The notes beneath the pieces were generated by a model that was not told the DNA's origin, searched no databases, and saw only the letters and a list, made by a program, of their open reading frames with translations. Below, piece by piece: positions 61,969 through 64,000 of a stretch of 64,000 bases of DNA (position 1 is the first letter of the stretch; each line of letters starts with the position of its first letter). The stretch is from Niastella sp. OAS944 (GTDB taxonomy: Bacteria; Bacteroidota; Bacteroidia; Chitinophagales; Chitinophagaceae), in contig JANUBW010000001.1 of the NCBI GenBank assembly GCA_024809215.1, forward strand, positions 1,592,841 through 1,656,840, in the 5' to 3' direction. The position numbers were made by a program, and so were the translations under genes.

Positions 61969-62781
61969 ATGATCATTTCGCCTTCGGCAAAGAACATTTG
62001 CAACACCTGCGGTGTGCGATACGGGACTTCTATTGTTCCTACTATTTGCGACATTTGTGCAGACGACAGGCAATACCTGGGTTTTACTGGTCAGGTATGG
62101 ACGAGTTACAATGAACTGGCCGCAAAAAGCAGCATCCGCTTTACGCGCTTACTATCTACTATATACGATCTAAGAGTAGCACCTGCTTTTGCCATTGCGC
62201 AAAAAGCGCATCTGGTTTTATCTTCTTCGGGCAATGTGTTGTGGGACTGCCTGCCATTCATCGACGATCAAACCATTGCATTCATCAGGTCGCTTGGCGG
62301 CATTAGCGCCATTGCCATATCGCACCCGCATTATTACAGTTTAATGCAGGACTGGGCCACTGCGTTCGACTGTCCCATTTATTTACACGCCAGTGATAAG
62401 GAATGGATAAAAGACCCCGGCGGGTATATTGAATTATGGTCGGGCAGTTCGAAACCACTTTGGGACAATATCAGCATTGAACATGTGGGCGGGCATTTTG
62501 CCGGCAGCACCATATTACACTTACCCGATCATGGCAGGGCCGGCTGTTTGTTAACCGGCGACAGCATTTACGTAGCTCCCAGCCGGCGGCACATGGCCTT
62601 TATGTATAGTTACCCCAATTGCATTCCTTTACCCAAAAAGGATATTGAATTCATTTACGAACGGGTACATCCGTTACACTTCGATGCCATGTATGGCGCC
62701 TTTGAATGGATGAATATTGCCGAGGGCGCCCGCGCTATTTTTGAAAGGTCGATCAACCGCAATCTTTCCGTTTTCGAATAA
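61969..62781 (+). CDS. Metallo-beta-lactamase-fold protein
   Basis: 270 residues. It starts with a CxxC pair pattern (CNTCGVRYG ... CDIC) that could bind zinc. The body follows an MBL-like order: NVLWDCLPFIDD, then AISHPHYYSLMQDW in place of the canonical HxHxDH, HVGGHFAGSTILHLPDHG and LLTGDSIYV. The canonical first motif is degenerate (HPHYYS), which makes classical hydrolase activity less certain. Relatives are annotated only as MBL-fold hydrolases. It is monocistronic in the spacer between the MOSC leader and a sigma gene. Confidence 0.85.
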   Translation: MIISPSAKNICNTCGVRYGTSIVPTICDICADDRQYLGFTGQVWTSYNELAAKSSIRFTRLLSTIYDLRVAPAFAIAQKAHLVLSSSGNVLWDCLPFIDDQTIAFIRSLGGISAIAISHPHYYSLMQDWATAFDCPIYLHASDKEWIKDPGGYIELWSGSSKPLWDNISIEHVGGHFAGSTILHLPDHGRAGCLLTGDSIYVAPSRRHMAFMYSYPNCIPLPKKDIEFIYERVHPLHFDAMYGAFEWMNIAEGARAIFERSINRNLSVFE

Positions 62782-63156
62782 GGGAAATTTTTCGATTTAA
62801 TAACACGGTAAACCACAGTTGTTTTTCACTGGTAAAACCAGGTGAATTACTTATTCGTTATTAGAGAAAACACTTAAGCCATATTTTAATATATTTTTGT
62901 AAACTTGCATCCCGCCGTTAGCTGCTTTTTTATTGGGATGGGCAGATAACCGCGATTATCCGGATCTACAGCAGCTGCCCTGATTATAGCAACCTCCGTT
63001 AATTTGAAACTGGAAAGTTATTCCTGTACCATTAGCAATTTATTGATAGTCACTAACCTTATCTTTATAGGCTCTTCGGCTGCCAACCGGGGTTTTATAG
63101 AGATATGTTGCCAATTAAAGGTTCCCGATAAAAAGATGATCATAAATTGAAACCCG
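62782..63156 (+). promoter_or_regulatory. Upstream region of the last sigma gene with a -7 box
   Basis: No gene is supported in this 375-bp spacer. TATTTTTG at 62892-62899 matches TAnnTTTG exactly; if used, the sigma mRNA would have a leader of about 250 nt. Within that leader GGGCAG (62939-62944) can pair with CTGCCC (62974-62979), so some structure is possible. Confidence 0.4.
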
Positions 63157-63804
63157 ATGAAGAAGAAATTTTTGGAAAAGGATGATTGGCTTACGGCTTT
63201 TAATCAAGGGAATAATAATGCCTTTCGATTGATCTTCGAAAGTTATAACCGTTTGCTTTTTACCTGCGCCGTTCAGTTGGTGAAGGATAAAGAGCAGGCT
63301 GAAGATATTGTTTCTGAGGCATTTACAAAGCTTTGGCAACGGCATGAGGTTTTTCAGACAGAAGAACACATCAAAGCGTTCTTATTTGTAACCACCCGCA
63401 ACGCCAGTTTGAACTATCTGCGGCATATACAACGAAAAACGGCGTCGCAACATGAACTGTCTTATTTAAACAAAGACAAGGACGATAAGGATGTTATAAC
63501 CGATATGATAGAAGGTGAGCTTTTAAGAAGGATCTATCCGCTGATAGAGACGCTGCCGAATAAATGCAGAACCATTTTCAAGCTTATTTATTTTGAAGAC
63601 GCCAGCACCGATGAAGTGGCTGAAAAGCTGCACATTACTCCCCGTAATGTTTTAAATCAAAAAGCGCGCGCCATTCAGTTGCTTAAAAAGAAGCTGCTGG
63701 TAGCGGTTTTCGTAAGTCTTTGCCTGAACGGGTCAATTCCTTTTAAGGCCAAATACTGGAAGCTGGTAGAAGACATAGTAAATAATCATATATACAATAA
63801 GTAG
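63157..63804 (+). CDS. RNA polymerase ECF sigma factor
   Basis: 215 residues with region 2 (about 25-90, KEQAEDIVSEAFTKLWQRHE) and region 4 (about 130-190, LIETLPNKCRTIFKLIYFED then STDEVAEKLHITPRNVLNQK). The hydrophobic C-terminal tail (LLVAVFVSLCLNGSI) is as in the other ECF factors here. The next gene begins 129 bp later and looks like FecR, so this is probably the head of a fourth sigma/FecR-regulated outer-membrane uptake locus continuing past the window. Confidence 0.93.
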   Translation: MKKKFLEKDDWLTAFNQGNNNAFRLIFESYNRLLFTCAVQLVKDKEQAEDIVSEAFTKLWQRHEVFQTEEHIKAFLFVTTRNASLNYLRHIQRKTASQHELSYLNKDKDDKDVITDMIEGELLRRIYPLIETLPNKCRTIFKLIYFEDASTDEVAEKLHITPRNVLNQKARAIQLLKKKLLVAVFVSLCLNGSIPFKAKYWKLVEDIVNNHIYNK

Positions 63805-63933
63805 CAAGTCATAATTCCCTCCCTTTAATTTTTAGAATTCTTTTGTCAAAAACAGCCCTCGGTTGTTTTATATATTAAGTACGGTTTAAAGGCTCAGAGA
63901 GTTAGGAAACTTTCAAGTTTTAAATCCATAACT

Positions 63934-64000
63934 ATGCAGGAAAAGGTAAATAGAATCACAAGTTTGATAGAAAAGTTCCTGGAAGAGAGACTGAATGCAG
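63934..64000 (+). CDS. Start of a likely FecR-type anti-sigma gene (cut by window end)
   Basis: Twenty-two codons are visible from the ATG, reading MQEKVNRITSLIEKFLEERL and then Asn-Ala. Helical, charged N-termini of this kind occur in FecR proteins, and the position after an ECF sigma gene fits. The call rests mostly on position; the rest lies outside the window. Confidence 0.5.
   Translation, partial: MQEKVNRITSLIEKFLEERLNA

Overview
The window looks like a chromosomal segment of a Bacteroidota bacterium, most likely a soil-type Chitinophagaceae (Niastella or Chitinophaga relatives). This rests on three SusC/SusD outer-membrane pairs, sigma/FecR regulatory genes, type IX secretion (T9SS) cargo with both C-terminal sorting signals, a PorP/SprF protein, a complete SUF operon, A-rich ribosome binding sites and TAnnTTTG-like -7 boxes. 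No tRNA, rRNA, CRISPR array, transposase or phage structural gene was seen. The genus is inference.

Layout. 1-6870 (minus): ECF sigma factor, FecR anti-sigma, SusC, SusD. 7356-11899: M28 peptidase, PD40/OmpA-domain protein, and a divergent HGSNAT-like membrane acetyltransferase. 12534-17358 (plus): a second SusC/SusD pair without its own sigma/FecR. 17443-21100: a receiver-only response regulator, two paralogous HTH-S24 repressors, a small protein divergent from the first, and an AraC-type DNA-binding protein. 21979-23426: a MauE/DoxX-like membrane protein and two tandem small secreted paralogues. 23468-32244 (minus): sigma, FecR, second sigma, STN-containing SusC, SusD and a lipoprotein. 32621-35596: a very basic small protein, a lipoprotein, and a three-gene cassette of papain-like peptidase, a stand-alone copy of that peptidase's C-terminal domain, and a chagasin-like inhibitor lipoprotein. 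36247-42388 (minus): sufBCDSE, sufT and an Rrf2 regulator. 42984-46574: two proteins with type A sorting domains. 46844-51185: TesA-like esterase divergent from a YbbA/YbbP-type ABC pair. 51190-53130: LVIVD-repeat lipoproteins coupled to a beta-barrel protein. 53440-59900: giant PKD protein with a type B sorting domain next to PorP/SprF. 60262-64000: small ORF, MOSC protein, MBL-fold protein, another sigma factor and the start of a likely FecR gene.

Two things stand out. First, the intergenic spaces carry a family of mosaic repeat elements: a left arm of a short word repeated many times, a core, and a right arm of complementary words. At least ten occur here. Some share core sequence, and two have exchanged arms; they supply start or stop codons to neighbouring genes and one sits inside the ABC operon. 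A separate 42-bp periodic array (7163-7325) has stems that change in concert around a constant loop. Second, the peptidase/orphan-domain/inhibitor cassette looks like an effector-and-protection unit not explained by the housekeeping genes around it.
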